Assembly: GCA_033675215.1 (NCBI GenBank) | Contig: CM066200.1 | Span: 31,418,821 to 31,482,820, forward strand | Length of the DNA: 64,000 nucleotides | Direction: 5' to 3' | DNA from: Rhodiola kirilowii | Lineage: Eukaryota; Streptophyta; Magnoliopsida; Saxifragales; Crassulaceae | Part shown: in pieces, positions 10,546 to 23,536 of the stretch | Position numbering within the stretch: the first letter of the stretch is position 1 | Layout: every line of letters starts with the position of its first letter | Notes under the pieces: generated by a model | The model's database searches: none | Told to the model about the DNA's origin: nothing | Seen by the model: only the letters and a program-made list of their open reading frames with translations | Position numbers and translations under genes: made by a program

Positions 10546-11522
10546 TGAGAACCGCCTTTGTACATAACATGTTTTTTCTTTTTCCTTTTTCCTTAATATT
10601 ATCTTTTTGAAAATATGAACTTGAGAATGTGAAAAAGATAGATCATAATTCATGCATTAACCTTGTGAAAATTCAACTGTTTAAAAACTTAGAATGTAAC
10701 TTCTCATTTGTCCCTTTGTGCTGAGATAAACAGGGGATGTGGAGTTGATAGAAAATGCCCCAGAGAGGCTTGGCAAGCAATCGAAGGATCGAATCTAACT
10801 ATATGGTTTTCGAAGTCAGTGGAGGCTGCACTTCGGGTTTCAGTTGAATCAGAGTCATCTCCGCCATGCAGCGTTTATGCAGAAAAAAGGCGGGACGGGA
10901 ATCAAACCATCCTATCTCTAGTCCTAATAGCCGGGAAAATAGATGAGCGACCCTCATCTTGACCCGCGCGAAACGGCAAGGATGAGAGAGAGCGGGGAGG
11001 TATTTCCATATGCTCGTGGGCGATGATTGGACCTCCCAAAAAGGCTTGAGAAAATGGACTAGCAAGCCACAAAAAGGCAAAAGCTCAAAGAAGCTAATCA
11101 AAGGCCAAAGGCCAAAGTTGTGAAGGTTTTAACCGAACGAAAGTGAAGTACTCAAAGAGTCAAATCAAAGGCCAAAGGCCGATTCACTACAAAAGCTGTC
11201 CCTCGCCAAAAAGAAATCAAAAAAGGCTCAACTCAGTGAAACCCGAACCGAATCACGTGCTAGAGAAAGCTACAAGGAAACCATAAAGTGCGAGTCAGTC
11301 CCGAGAATGCAGTCCAGGAGCCTGAAATGGGCTATCTCCCGAAACATCCGAATTAATTTGCATCTCGGCGCGAAGGTACACGTATCAAGTTTCTTCTAAG
11401 TATTTATACGGTTTAATTTGGTAATAAGTAAGTAATGCATGAATTAGGATAAATCTAGTCCCATATTCTCACTTTCATATTTAAAGTTTTTACTTGGATT
11501 GTGTTCCGCCCTTTAAAAAGCA
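10546..11522 (+). other. Conserved non-coding 3' module of element A
   Basis: Non-coding sequence collinear with 5422-6402 of B. Only short chance ORFs are present. Confidence 0.6.
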
Positions 11523-11558
11523 TTGTTCGGGACGAACAACTAAAAGTTTGGGGTGATC
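11523..11558 (+). other. Terminal hairpin and polypurine tract of element A
   Basis: TTGTTCG/CGAACAA (11523-11539) is followed by AAAAGTTTGGGGTGATC just before the 3' LTR. Confidence 0.8.
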
Positions 11559-12713
11559 TGATGGACCATAATTGTATGAATCATAAACACAGTTAAACCC
11601 ACCAAATTAGACTCTTTGTCTATTTAACTTTTGCTTGTTAGTTCCGATATTTATCTACATGATATTTTGGAGTCTAGAGAGACAACAGGCTAAGGAGGAG
11701 TTTTTAAGCTGAAAATATATTACGAGTCATTCCAAGGTCACGACCAGATGCCGACTGTACAAAACTTATGATCCTGACGTGGAATCACTCAAAACAAGTC
11801 CAACCGAAGAGCAACCAGAGTCAGTCCAGAGCTGAAATGGACCGATGGCTTTTGTGGATGAGATCACAAAACTCACAAAACCACTTCTCCCTTGCCATGT
11901 GAGCGGCGGCTTTTGGTTCCTTCCCCTCCCTTCTCCACAAGCTTCCACAAGCTTCTTCTCCATGGTGACTAGTGGGGGGCGGCTAGAAGAGATGGTGAGT
12001 CACCTCCGATGGCTTTTTGAAGCTCCTCCCATTTTATGCCAAGTGTTCTCATCTCCTCCACAAAACACACTCCCCTTAGCCTATAAATACCATGCCTTCC
12101 CTCCTTTGTAAATCATGCCACAATCCACAAGTTAGTGAGAGAAGCTCTCACTTCTCTCTAGAGTTTGGGCACTAATCATGTAATCACTTTACTTTGGAAT
12201 CAAAGCTTTAGCACTTTCAACGGTTTTTGTAAGTACTCTGTTTTTTACTTTACTGTCTTTCAAAGTACTTTACTTTTCAATGCACTTAGCTATGATGTCC
12301 TGTTCCATGAATAGTCATAGCTAAACTCTTCATTCGGTTGAAGGGGTGTACTTGTATCATAAAATGTTTTAGACCCTGCACCTAGTGCCTCTCTGTGTTC
12401 AAAACTTGTTCTATGTTCCACATATTAGGTTAGAACTTCCAAGGTTGAGTGGATGCTTTAACGGGCAAAGCTCTTCCGTGGGGTTCATGAACATACTCGG
12501 GTAAGTGGATGCTTTAACGGGCAAAGCTTATCTGAGGAGTTCGACCTCTCTTAAAAACCATTTGGTTGATTGTAACTGAAGATTAAATGGATGCACTCAA
12601 GGCTAAGACACTTCGAAATGAGGAATTAGTCTAAATAGAACAAGTGTTCTAAACGATGTTGCAAGTCTTGTGCTAGAAATAGCCTCGATTCATCTTTGAA
12701 CACTTAGTATGAT
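11559..12713 (+). repeat. 3' LTR of element A, first part
   Basis: The LTR starts TGATGGACC and is cut at 12713 by element C, whose target ATGAT is 12709-12713. Confidence 0.9.
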
Positions 12714-14447
12714 TGATGGACCACAATTATACGAATCAAAAACACAGTAAAACCCCCCAAGTTAGACTGTTTGTCTATCTAACATCCATCTGTTAGTCCC
12801 GATATATTTCCACAGGGCATTTTAGAGACTGAAGTGAAAACACGCTAAGGAGAGGATTTTATGCTGAAAAGATAACAAGAGTCAATCCAAGGTCAAGATC
12901 ATATGCCGACTGAAGAAATATCAAGGATCCTGACGTTGAATTGACCAGAATAAATTAATCAGAAGAATCAGGAGTGAAGTCAAGACAGTCCGGGGAAGGA
13001 ACACACTGACAGTTTTGTGAAAAGACTGCACAAAACTGTACAAAATTCACATATGGCAAGATGACTTGGGGACTTGATGAAGAGGTGACCAAAGGAGGAA
13101 AACCTCCCCATTCCACCACCCACTACCGGCGGCGCCACCCCTCCTCCTCCTTGGTGACCGGCTACTTGCCTTGGAGGTGGAGGAAACAACCCATTGCTCC
13201 TCCACCACAACCGGCTACCGGCGGCTGAGCTCCACCACTCCTCCTCCGCCACTTGGTGGCTCCTCCTTGGCTCCTCCTTGCCTCCTCCTCCTCCCTTGGA
13301 TCAAACCAATCTCCACCACCCATCTCCACCCATTTTTCCTATAAAAGGAGGTGCTCCTCCTCCTCATAAATCATCCCAAAAATTGTAATCACTTCTCTCT
13401 CTATATTTTGTTACTTGTAAGTTTGGTTCGGTTTTGAAATAATACTCCTGTTTGTTCTTGAGTATTATACTGGAAATTATAATACTCTTGTCGGTTCTCG
13501 AGTATTATAATACTGTAGAGAATACTCCTGTTGGTTCTTGAGTATTCCACCCCTTTCCCTCTTACTGTTTTCAAAAACCCCCGAGTATTTAGCTATGGTA
13601 TCCATCTCTATGGATATTCGTAGCTAAACTCTTTATTCGGTGGAAGGTATTTTCTTGTATTATATAATGTTGTAATATCTTTTAGTTTCATTTCTTTGTA
13701 TTCAAAACTTGTTCTATGTGCCATTTATAGTCAGAATTTCCAAGGTTGAGTGGATGCTACGAAAGGGCAAAACTCTTCCGTGGGGATTCGTGAACATACT
13801 CCGGTAAGTGGATGCTACGAAAGGGCAAAGCTTATCTGAGAAGTTCGACTCATCTAAAACACCACTTGGTCAATCGTAACTGTGAGATCAAGTGGATGCA
13901 CAAAAGGCTAAGATACTTCGAAAGGAGGAATTAGTCTGAAATAGAACAAGGGTTGCTTTAAACGATGTTGCAAGTCTTGCGCTACGAAAGGGCCTCGATT
14001 CATCTTTGAATACTTAGAAAAGTTACTAACAATTTATTATATACATGTTATAATACAAGAGTACCTGAAACCGAATGCTTTTCTTTACTGTTAAACCGCA
14101 ATCACCAACTGCTGATCTACCGGAGGAATTACAATCACGCATCACCCACTGTAAGTCTTCTTTGTATTTACAGCATTTAATTTCTGTATTTACTTTTCCG
14201 CAATCAAAACCAAAAACCCCCAAAAAAAATCACGTAGTTAATTAGAGCGCTAAAATCTCAATCAACCATAAAACACGCTCCCCCCAGTTCAATCACCCTA
14301 AAAGAATAGCATATTCCCCTAATTCCCTTGGGTTCGACCCCTACTTACCACTTACTACCCAGTAGTGTAGTCACAAGTAGCGGATATTATAAATTTATTT
14401 GTACAGAGGACACTGCACCTTAACGACAGTGCGGTGGCCCTCCGTCA
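12714..14447 (+). repeat. 5' LTR of element C (1734 bp)
   Basis: It starts TGATGG and ends CTCCGTCA. A GGCGGC/CTCCTC-rich U3 precedes a TATAAAAG box at 13340. Downstream are several short repeats of the type AATACTCCTGT...TTGAGTATT, and the shared GGTTCGACCCC motif near 14331. Confidence 0.94.
13340..13347 (+). promoter_or_regulatory. TATA box in the LTR of C
   Basis: TATAAAAG follows CATTTTTCC and precedes a CT-rich leader. It is identical in the 3' LTR (about 18925). Confidence 0.6.
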
Positions 14448-14450
14448 AAT

Positions 14451-14467
14451 TGGTGCCGTTGCCGGGG
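14451..14467 (+). other. Primer binding site (tRNA-Asp) of element C
   Basis: TGGTGCCGTTGCCGGGG matches the tRNA-Asp complement at 16 of 17 positions and starts three bases after the LTR. Confidence 0.85.
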
Positions 14468-14537
14468 AATTAGCCGTCGAATAAACTGTTCTTTTCTCTC
14501 CCTCCATCTCTTTTAAATTCTCGCGCTCGAAACAACT

Positions 14538-17122
14538 ATGTCTCGCGAAGGAAGTCATCATGACTACCAGGATGACGATGAAATAAACCTGTACGAGCGA
14601 AATGATGAAGTGCCACTTCCATTTATGGATGATCCGGAGCAACTCATCAGAAGCAGACGAGCTCGTGATAGGGAGGCCATCAGACGAAACCAAGAACCAC
14701 CCGAGGACCGAAATGCAGCTGGTCCAGTACGACAACCCCCTAGATATCCCCCACCCCCTCGCCCTCGACAAGTTCCTAGACAAGAACCCGTCTTCGATAA
14801 CTACTACGGGGATGACAACTACCGTGAACCCACCCTGGGAGAACTTTCGGCACCAAATTTCAGAGTTCAGCCATGGTGTATCTACGAAGGACCTGAGCTA
14901 GAAAACATCGCCATCAACACTTCAGTGGCCCACAGCTTGCCAAAATTCTCAGGAACTCGTGGAGAATCAGCAATGACTCATCTCCAGCGTCTACATGGGA
15001 TTTGCCAAAACCTCAAACCAAATGGCGTAAACGTAGACGACTTTAAGTTAAAGGCGTTCTACTTTTCCCTCATTGATGCGGCAAACGACTGGTTCCTGTC
15101 ATTACCTTCCGGAAGCATCAGAACATGGGCTCAGATGCAGAAGAAATTCTCAGACAAATACTACCCAGCAGCAAAAGCAAAGGAAGTAAGAAGACAATTG
15201 CAGGACATAAGGCAGGAACAAAACGAAACCATGTACAACTACCTAGAAAGGTTCAACCGCTTGGAGAGAAGCTGCTGTACCATTGGACTGCCCGAGAAAT
15301 TCATCATCGAGTACCTCATTGATGGGCTTAAACCCTTGGAAAAAATGCTACTAGATGCCTCAGCAGGAGGGTCCATGATGAATCTATCATTAAGCGGCAT
15401 AAGGAATCTCATAACCAATGTTGCCGAAAATGCCCGATTTAGAGAAGAGACAACTCGGCAGGAAGAATTCTCCCGAACGAAAAATGTGGCAAAAGCTGAA
15501 ACATCGACGGGGCCTATATCTGAGGAAATAAAGCAGTTAAAAGAAATGATGATTCAGCTCCTACGAAGACAACCAATTCCGGTAAAACCTTGCGAGTTCT
15601 GTGGATCTATAGACCACAAAACTGACGCATGTCCGACATTAATAGAAGAGGAACCGGCGGAAGTAAATGCAATATGAGGATATCAAGGATACAACAACAG
15701 CAACGACAGAGCAGGACAGAATAGGCAGTACGGTCAAACATCCAAACCAGACTGGCGTAACAACAACAGCTATCCTCAGAAGGAAGCACAACCAGCTCAG
15801 TCATACCACCAACCCCCCCCCCCCACCGACAGTATAACCAGAACGCTCCAGGACAATATCAGCAAAGAGGACCGAATCAGAGTCAGCACCAAACCGGCCT
15901 GAATAATCAGCAAGAACCAACCAAGTCGCTCGATGACACGATGAAGGAGCTCGCAGGAAACGTAAATCAATTGGGTACTTCGCTACTCCAATACCAGGCG
16001 AAAACTGACGGGGCAATTTCTGAATTGACCAAACAAATGTCCCAGCTCGCCACTGCAATGTCAACACTGACCAGTGAACCTGGCAGACTTCCTTCACAAA
16101 CCATCCAAAACCCAAAGGCGAATCTTAGCATGATAAAAAGGTCAAACGTAAAGACAACCCTGGGAGAAGTAGCACGAGCCCCAGCCTACAAACTCACTAA
16201 CAAGCACTTCAACCGTAGACGTCGTCCTGACTGGAATCAAGAGGAAGACCGACCCAATAATGACAGAACATGGGTCACGCATGTTGACAATGGACGGTAC
16301 GCATTCACTGTCTGCATATCACCACCGTCAGTCATACACTCTGACATACCAGCATCTGGATGGGATTACAATAGCAATGAAAGGGATGAACAGAATGGCC
16401 CAGCATTGGGAAAAGCCCTCACTTCTGATCATGAGTCACAACCAGAAAGAGATAAAGACCCAGGGGCCTTCACAGTCACCTGCGGTATTGGTGAGACCCA
16501 AATCCATAAGTGCTTAGTCGACCTTGGGGCTGCTGTCAATGCCATGCCTTCCTCCTTATATTACTTACTAGGACTTGGTCCATTGAAACCACCCCGATCA
16601 AACATCGAACTAGGAGATAAATCATGCATCTGCCCGGTTGGAGAACTGGAAGATGTAATACTCCATGTGGGAGAACTCGTCGTTGCTGCAGACTTCTATG
16701 TAATACCAACAGAAGAGACCTACAAAGACGACCCACCAACAATAATATTGGGACGACCATTCCTCTACGCCACTAAAGCAAGAATCGATGTAGGCAAGGG
16801 CTCATTATCACTTAAGTTCGGCGGCAAAATTGCACACTTCTACATTCATCAGAGCCGCCCGGACACAAAAAAACCGCCAGACATAACGCCTATCTCGGAT
16901 CACGGTGCACAGTTTTCTGACCTGTCATTAGAGACCAAAAAAATAACAAGACCAGCAGCTATGGTCAAAGGTCTCCCGCCTTCTCAGAAGCAATGGAAAG
17001 AGAAAACACCAAAACCATGGAGCTCTTACTCCAGCAAGAAGTCAGGACAAGTCAAAGCAAGAAACAACACAGGAACGGTGGCAAAGTTTGACCTCAGCCA
17101 CCCATGGGACCCAAACCAGTAA
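14538..17122 (+). pseudogene. gag-protease region of element C
   Basis: The domain order matches B: MSREGSHHDY start, gag domain (PKFSG, ETMYNYLERF), CCHC knuckle (CEFCGSIDHKTDACP near 15590), Q-rich linker, DLG-type aspartic protease (LVDLGAAVNAMP near 16515; IILGRPFL near 16745) and the tail KFDLSHPWDPNQ. The region looks broken about once. No polymerase is encoded downstream. Confidence 0.88.
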
Positions 17123-17137
17123 TCCACAACGAGGTAT

Positions 17138-17187
17138 TGTCGAGCCAACGACGTAAAACAAGTGCACTGGTCGGGAGGTAACCCGAC
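17138..17187 (+). other. Two tandem hairpins after the ORF of element C
   Basis: A TGTCG/CGACG hairpin with one wobble pair and a GTCGGG/CCCGAC hairpin (17170-17187) follow the ORF, as in A, B and E. Confidence 0.68.
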
Positions 17188-17238
17188 ACTATCTTACTTT
17201 CCGCACTTACTTTCAGTACTTAGTTTTAAGCTTGCATG

Positions 17239-17278
17239 ACTTTTGAACTAAGGCACGCCTTCGTTCAAAAGTGGGGGG
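17239..17278 (+). other. Long hairpin with PPT-like G tract, element C
   Basis: Arms ACTTTTGAAC (17239-17248) and GTTCAAAAGT (17263-17272) have inner AAGGC/GCCTT pairing and a following G run. Confidence 0.6.
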
Positions 17279-18262
17279 TGAAAACCGCCTGTGTACATAA
17301 ATAACATGCTTGCTGTTTTTCTTTTTTTAGTAATAGTATCTTTTTGAACATATGAACTTAAGAATGTGAAAAAGATAAATCAGAATTCATGCATTTACCT
17401 TGTGAAAATTCAAACTGTTTAAAAACTTAGAATGTAACTTTCCATTTGTCCTTTGTACTGAGATAACTAGGGATGTGGAGTTGACATAAACTGCCCTAGA
17501 AGGACTTGGGAAGCAATCAAAGGATCAGATCAAACTATATGGTTTTCGAAGTCAGTGGAGGCTGCACTTCGGGTTTTCAGTGAATAATTGAGTCAAACTC
17601 CGCCAAGAAGCATCTATGCAAAGGCGAGGACGGGAATCAGACCGTCCTCTCTCTAGTCAAAATAGCCGAGAAAATAGATAAGCGACCCTCATCTTGACCC
17701 GCGCAAAACGACGAAGACGAGAGGAGAGGGGAGGTATATCCATAGGCTTGCGGGCGATGATTGGACCTCCCAAGAAGGCTGACAAATGGACTAGCAAGTC
17801 ACAAAGAAGCGAAAAACTCAAAGAAGAAAATCAAAAGAGGCCAAAGGCCCAAAATTGTGAAGGTTTTAACCGAGCAAAAGTGAAGCACTCGACAAAGTCA
17901 AATCAAAGGCCAAAGGCCGATTCACTACAACAAAAAAGCAGTCCCTCGCCAAAGAAAAAAATCAAGAAGGTTCAACTCACTGAAACCCGAACCGAATCAC
18001 GTGCATGAGAAAGCTACCAGAAGACCATATAGTACGAAACGATCCCGAGGCTGCAACCCAAGAACCTGAAAAGGGCTATCTCCCGAAACATCCAATATAA
18101 TTTGCATCTCAGCACGGAGGTACAAGTATTAAGTTTCTTCTATTTATTTACGCAGTTTAATTTGGTAATAAGTAAGCAATGCATGAATTAGGATAGATCG
18201 AGTACCACAGTCTAATTTTCATATGCCAAATCCGAACCTAGAACTTACGCCCTTGAATAGCA
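17279..18262 (+). other. Conserved non-coding 3' module of element C
   Basis: Collinear with the modules of A, B and E. No supported coding sequence. Confidence 0.58.
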
Positions 18263-18293
18263 TTGTTCGGGACGAACAACTAAAAGTGGGGGG
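18263..18293 (+). other. Terminal hairpin and polypurine tract of element C
   Basis: TTGTTCG/CGAACAA (18263-18279) is followed by AAAAGTGGGGGG, six bases before the 3' LTR. Confidence 0.82.
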
Positions 18294-18298
18294 TATTC

Positions 18299-20032
18299 TG
18301 ATGGACCACAATTATACGAATCAAAAACACAGTAAAACCCCCCAAGTTAGACTGTTTGTCTATCTAACATCCATCTGTTAGTCCCGATATATTTCCACAG
18401 GGCATTTTAGAGACTGAAGTGAAAACACGCTAAGGAGAGGATTTTATGCTGAAAAGATAACAAGAGTCAATCCAAGGTCAAGATCATATGCCGACTGAAG
18501 AAATATCAAGGATCCTGACGTTGAATTGACCAGAATAAATTAATCAGAAGAATCAGGAGTGAAGTCAAGACAGTCCGGGGAAGGAACACACTGACAGTTT
18601 TGTGAAAAGACTACACAAAACTGTACAAAATTCACATATGGCAAGATGACTTGGTGACTTGATGAAGAGGTGACCAAAGGAGGAAAACCTCCCCATTCCA
18701 CCACCCACTACCGGCGGCGCCACCCCTCCTCCTCCTTGGTGACCGGCTACTTGCCTTGGAGGTGGAGGAAACAACCCATTGCTCCTCCACCACAACCGGC
18801 TACCGGCGGCTGAGCTCCACCACTCCTCCTCCGCCACTTGGTGGCTCCTCCTTGGCTCCTCCTTGCCTCCTCCTCCTCCCTTGGATCAAACCAATCTCCA
18901 CCACCCATCTCCACCCATTTTTCCTATAAAAGGAGGTGCTCCTCCTCCTCATAAATCATCCCAAAAATTGTAATCACTTCTCTCTCTATATTTTGTTACT
19001 TGTAAGTTTGGTTCGGTTTTGAAATAATACTCCTGTTTGTTCTTGAGTATTATACTGGAAATTATAATACTCTTGTCGGTTCTCGAGTATTATAATACTG
19101 TAGAGAATACTCCTGTTGGTTCTTGAGTATTCCACCCCTTTCCCTCTTACTGTTTTCAAAAACCCCCGAGTATTTAGCTATGGTATCCATCTCTATGGAT
19201 ATTCGTAGCTAAACTCTTTATTCGGTGGAAGGTATTTTCTTGTATTATATAATGTTGTAATATCTTTTAGTTTCATTTCTTTGTATTCAAAACTTGTTCT
19301 ATGTGCCATTTATAGTCAGAATTTCCAAGGTTGAGTGGATGCTACGAAAGGGCAAAACTCTTCCGTGGGGATTCGTGAACATACTCGGGTAAGTGGATGC
19401 TACGAAAGGGCAAAGCTTATCTGAGAAGTTCGACTCATCTAAAACACCACTTGGTCAATCGTAACTGTGAGATCAAGTGGATGCACAAAAGGCTAAGATA
19501 CTTCGAAAGGAGGAATTAGTCTGAAATAGAACAAGGGTTGCTTTAAACGATGTTGCAAGTCTTGCGCTACGAAAGGGCCTCGATTCATCTTTGAATACTT
19601 AGAAAAGTTACTAACAGTTTATTATATACATGTTATAATACAAGAGTACCTGAAACCGAATGCTTTTCTTTACTGTTAAACCGCAATCACCAACTGCTGA
19701 TCTACCGGAGGAATTACAATCACGCATCACCCACTGTAAGTCTTCTTTGTATTTACAGCATTTAATTTCTGTATTTACTTTTCCGCAATCAAAACCAAAA
19801 ACCCCCCAAAAAAATCACGTAGTTAATTAGAGCGCTAAAATCTCAATCAACCATAAAACACGCTCCCCCCAGTTCAATCACCCTAAAAGAATAGCATATT
19901 CCCCTAATTCCCTTGGGTTCGACCCCTACTTACCACTTACTACCCAGTAGTGTAGTCACAAGTAGCGGATATTATAAATTTATTTGTACAGAGGACACTG
20001 CACCTTAACGACAGTGCGGTGGCCCTCCGTCA
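18299..20032 (+). repeat. 3' LTR of element C (1734 bp)
   Basis: It is the same length as the 5' LTR and nearly identical. It ends CTCCGTCA and is followed by the TSD ATGAT. Confidence 0.94.
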
Positions 20033-20037
20033 ATGAT

Positions 20038-20336
20038 CATTAGAGGTCAATGATAAACAGAATATGATACAAGGCCCTTGAAACCGAATCTTTCCTTTAA
20101 TTGTTATATCAACTGTTCCTTTACTTTCAGTACCTTATCAATTGTTTACTTTTTGTATAAACCACTCAAACCAAATCGCACTTTAATTTATGTGTAAGCT
20201 TCATTAAAGAACAACTAATCCACACTAACTCTCTTGGGTTCGACCCCTACTTACCACTTGCTACCCAGTAGTGAAGTCGCGAGTAGCGGATTTATAAATT
20301 TATTTGTACATTTGCTCTGACGACAAGCATCTGTCA
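20038..20336 (+). repeat. 3' LTR of element A, second part
   Basis: This continues the LTR of A after C and ends CTGTCA. The TSD ACTAC follows at 20337-20341, then Sirevirus F resumes. Confidence 0.9.
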
Positions 20337-20341
20337 ACTAC

Positions 20342-21950
20342 CAACTTCAACGGAGCACTTGACAGTCTGTCCTGGTCTGTCTTCAAATCTAGATGCTGGT
20401 TGATGTTCAGCTTATAGAAGAGATGGGAAGATTATCTGGTGCAGAGACTTTGTAGAAATGGCGTGTTCTGCAATCTGGTCGAACATAATTCTTCCCATGT
20501 CAATGAGCATCCTGTTTCCAATCTGGTAGAGCAGCTATCCCATCTCCTTGCTGACCGTGGTTCCATGGGATGTAGGCATCCAGTTGACTATGGTGATGAA
20601 GAACATCATCGAGTAGAATAGAGTCAGATCTGCAACTGGGATGGAACTGTCTTCTCATTAAGCAGCCTTTCAGGGATGATCTTTCTTTTCTGCACTGCCT
20701 TCCACTTGGCTGCTGCTTCTGTACTGGCACACCATACTCCATTTTTCACAATTCCAGTTGGAACATGGCCAGGAACAGGATCTGGACTATACCTTTTCCT
20801 CTTCTTAGACGCTTTTGCTCCCCCTGCGTTTATGTTCCCATTCATCTTGATAGTTCCCTTAGATGAGCATGCTTGGAATGTCACTTTCTTCTTGGGATTC
20901 TTCTTTTCAGCTTTCTTGAGCTCAGCCAGTAAAACTGTAACCTGATCCTTCTTCCGAGTGTTCTCATTCTTAGCCTCTTCTTGATCAGATAATTGCATCT
21001 CTACATCTGTATTAGCTGGACGTTCAAACTCAGTCGGCACAGCTGGTGCATCAGATGCTTTTCCTTCAACATGTTCATTTTCTGATTGTGCTGTAGACAC
21101 AAACAAACATATTTCCTTCCTTCTGTCTTTCTTTGCCTTCCTTAGTTCAGAAAGAGGGACGAAGTCCTGAGCATCCTTCATCAAAAAATCAGGAATAGCT
21201 GGGGGATCCAACACCACATGTGCATCCTCCACAAAATTATCATGTAACCCTCCTTGCACGACGTCCGGTGCTTTAATTGACTCACCCTCTGGGACTGCAT
21301 CAGAACTAGAGGACTCACCACCTTGCTGCATATCTGAGACAGCATCATCTGGCACACTTGCCTCCTTCTCAACCCCTACGACCTGGGCTCCTGAGGACTG
21401 ATCAGCTCTTATCTCAACAGGTATTGGAACCTCCTCTTTTTGCAACTCATCAACAACATCATCAATGTCCTTGAACAACACATCTAGTTCTTCATCATTG
21501 CCGGATGCATGAGACTCTTCCATCACATTGCCAGATAGCTTAGCTTGCTGTTCTCCACTTGCATCCTCATTCTTCTGCTTATCAGAACCACAATCTTAGC
21601 CCTATTGGCTTCACATTCTTCTGTAGCATCGGCCACAGAATCTACAGCAGGTTTCAATCCCTTCGGCTTCTTACTAACTACTTTGTCACCCTTATAACTC
21701 ACTGAATCTTTACCAATCTCCCGTACGTCCTCATCAACAAAATTGAGAGCAATAGCTTGGGAGTGAGAACAAGGGATTACCTTATTGAGGGGTGGTTCAG
21801 CCATAGCCTGATTGTCCTTCGCAGTCTGCACACTCTCTTTAGTTGGATTAGGATCAGCCTTTGATGTCTTTGAAGTAGCTTCTTTAAGTTCTGTCACAGC
21901 CGCCTCTTCTCCCTTCTTTGATATGCTCTAACGCCTCATAAAGCTGCAAA
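20342..21950 (-). pseudogene. env-like ORF region of Sirevirus F
   Basis: The acidic, Ala/Lys-rich protein has segments ELDVLFKDIDDVVDELQKE, KKRKRYSPDPVPG and KRKIIPERLL. These align with the env-like ORF of G (DEDLDNIFKDIDELVKDLQKE, KKRKRG, KRKIIPERVL). It lies downstream of pol on the minus strand, where Sireviruses carry an env-like ORF of unproven function. It continues across A into 260-494. It is broken. Confidence 0.7.
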
Positions 21951-22069
21951 TATGTTAAACTTAGTAATCAGTTCCAACCACGTACCATCCGTTCCAGCCC
22001 TCTTCTTTGGTAGGTCAGCCCATCTAATTTGCTGGGGCTCTACTCTTGGCTGACCTTCGTCTGGAACAG

Positions 22070-23509
22070 TTAGTTGGTGATAACACGCAGACCCAGAGAG
22101 GATCTAAATGTTTCGAACTGAGCGGCGTCTAGTGGCATGACAGTTACAGTTGTCATGTGTTTCGATGTGATGACCTTCTTCTCCACTAGCTCTCTGATGA
22201 AGTGATATCTGCTCATGGAGTGTTGTACTGGGTTCTTGGGCAGAACCTTCATCACCCGTTCCATTCCGTGTTCAGACAGATTCTACTTCATACATAGGAA
22301 CTGAGTGCAGCAGCTCCCTGCAGCGATGCTCTCCCGCTCTCCCAGCACCTGGTCAACATGTGTTCCAGGAAGGTGTTTCATCTCTCCCATCATGATCAGC
22401 TGGAGCTCCTTTTTTATCTGTCTTCCAGGAAGGTGTTTCATCTCTCCCATCATGGTCAGCTGGAGCTCCTTTTGCATCTGTCTCACGAACTGGCCAACCA
22501 GCTTCTATGTACTCATGACGAACATATGCTTCTCTTCTCCCCCTCGCTCATAGCCATGGTCGATGAGGAACGTCTCGTACCATGCTCTGGGCGCTTGTGT
22601 GAGTCCGTACATAGTCTTCTTCGGTTCGTGACTATGCGCAAGATGATATGACATCCATGCTTCAGATCTGGTGAACTCTCCCAGTTCCACGTGAATGGCC
22701 ACCACCTAAATCTCATCAATAATTGCTTTGATGACATTCTTCGGACTAGATGAACAGGCAGCCAGCTCTCAACACATGATCTCATTCGCTCGACTCTTAA
22801 TTCTCCATGAGGGTTGCAGCGCAAGAGCATCGTGAAGTGTCCTAGCTGGAGTAGGTGTGGCTTCATCAGCTGGACCTCCCTCTGCAACTGTAGACTTGGT
22901 CTGAATGGGTGTTTCAGACGATGTCCCACCTCTAACTTTATCACCTTCTGGAACTGAGTTTAGGGAAACTTCATCTTTCACCTTTCTAGAGGAGGACACC
23001 ATACCTGTCCCTTGCAATTCCATCTCATGTATCGTGTTTGTCAGATAGACAGTGGCAGCTCCTGTTCCAACTGTGCCTAGAAGGTAGCTTTTGTTTGATG
23101 ACCTACTTCCTTCCATCAGTGTGTCTCCATTCCTCTCCAGTACTTGACAGGAATCACGAGTGAATGTAACAGACTATCCTTCATCACACAATCTACTGAT
23201 ACTGATCAGGATCACCTTTAACCCATCCACTAGGATGATATCCTCGAGCTCAGGTAGATCCGAAACCTTCAATGTCCCACAGCCGATCACCTGGCTCTTC
23301 CCTCCATCTCCACAAGTGACAAATTGACGCTTGCGAATAGGTTTAACATTGATGAGATATTGAGGATTACCTGTTATATTGAGATGAACTTCTTTGTGGA
23401 TGTGCAACTCAGCATTCTTTCTCCTTAGCCCCACCAAGCCTCCAGGATGTGTTTCTCTATTTTTCTCCATCTCAGCTTTCAGAACCGATACGGTGTCTAG
23501 CCTTTTCAC
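22070..23509 (-). pseudogene. pol relic of Sirevirus F
   Basis: Recognisable pieces in minus order are a GAG-pre-integrase stretch (VIGCGTLKVSDLPELEDIIL), an integrase C-terminal linker, the RT motif YGLTQAPRAWYETFLIDHG, and an RNase H end (YHFIRELVEKKVI). It is broken in many places. Confidence 0.75.
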
Positions 23510-23536
23510 CTTCTGTGCAAGAAGTGACGAGTGTTC

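Larger units (their letters stand above)
12714..20032 (+). mobile_element. Element C: very young gag-protease Ty3/Gypsy non-autonomous element
   Basis: C is a 7319-bp element in the 3' LTR of A with TSD ATGAT (12709-12713 and 20033-20037). Both LTRs are 1734 bp (12714-14447 and 18299-20032). I count only about five differences (0.3%), so it is perhaps 0.1 My old at an assumed 1.3e-8 rate and the youngest insertion here. Interior order is as in B: PBS, gag-protease (14538-17122), tandem hairpins, long hairpin with G tract, non-coding module, hairpin, PPT. It has no reverse transcriptase or integrase. The coding region looks broken about once. Confidence 0.93.
495..20336 (+). mobile_element. 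Element A: gag-only non-autonomous Ty3/Gypsy LTR element, interrupted by B and C
   Basis: The element begins TGATGG and ends CTGTCA, with TSD ACTAC at 490-494 and 20337-20341. Its 5' LTR (495-1075 plus 7964-8829) is split by B, and its 3' LTR (11559-12713 plus 20038-20336) is split by C. Without the inserts it is about 5.6 kb. The interior (8830-11558) has a tRNA-Asp PBS, one open gag-like ORF, conserved hairpins and a PPT, but no protease, reverse transcriptase, RNase H or integrase. By eye the LTRs differ at about 38 of 1440 positions (about 2.6%), roughly 1 My at an assumed 1.3e-8 substitutions/site/year. It is inserted in the env-like ORF of Sirevirus F. Confidence 0.9.

Noticed and set aside
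20439-20945. Plus-strand ORFs in the Sirevirus F region
   Set aside because: Antisense shadows of the env-like ORF.
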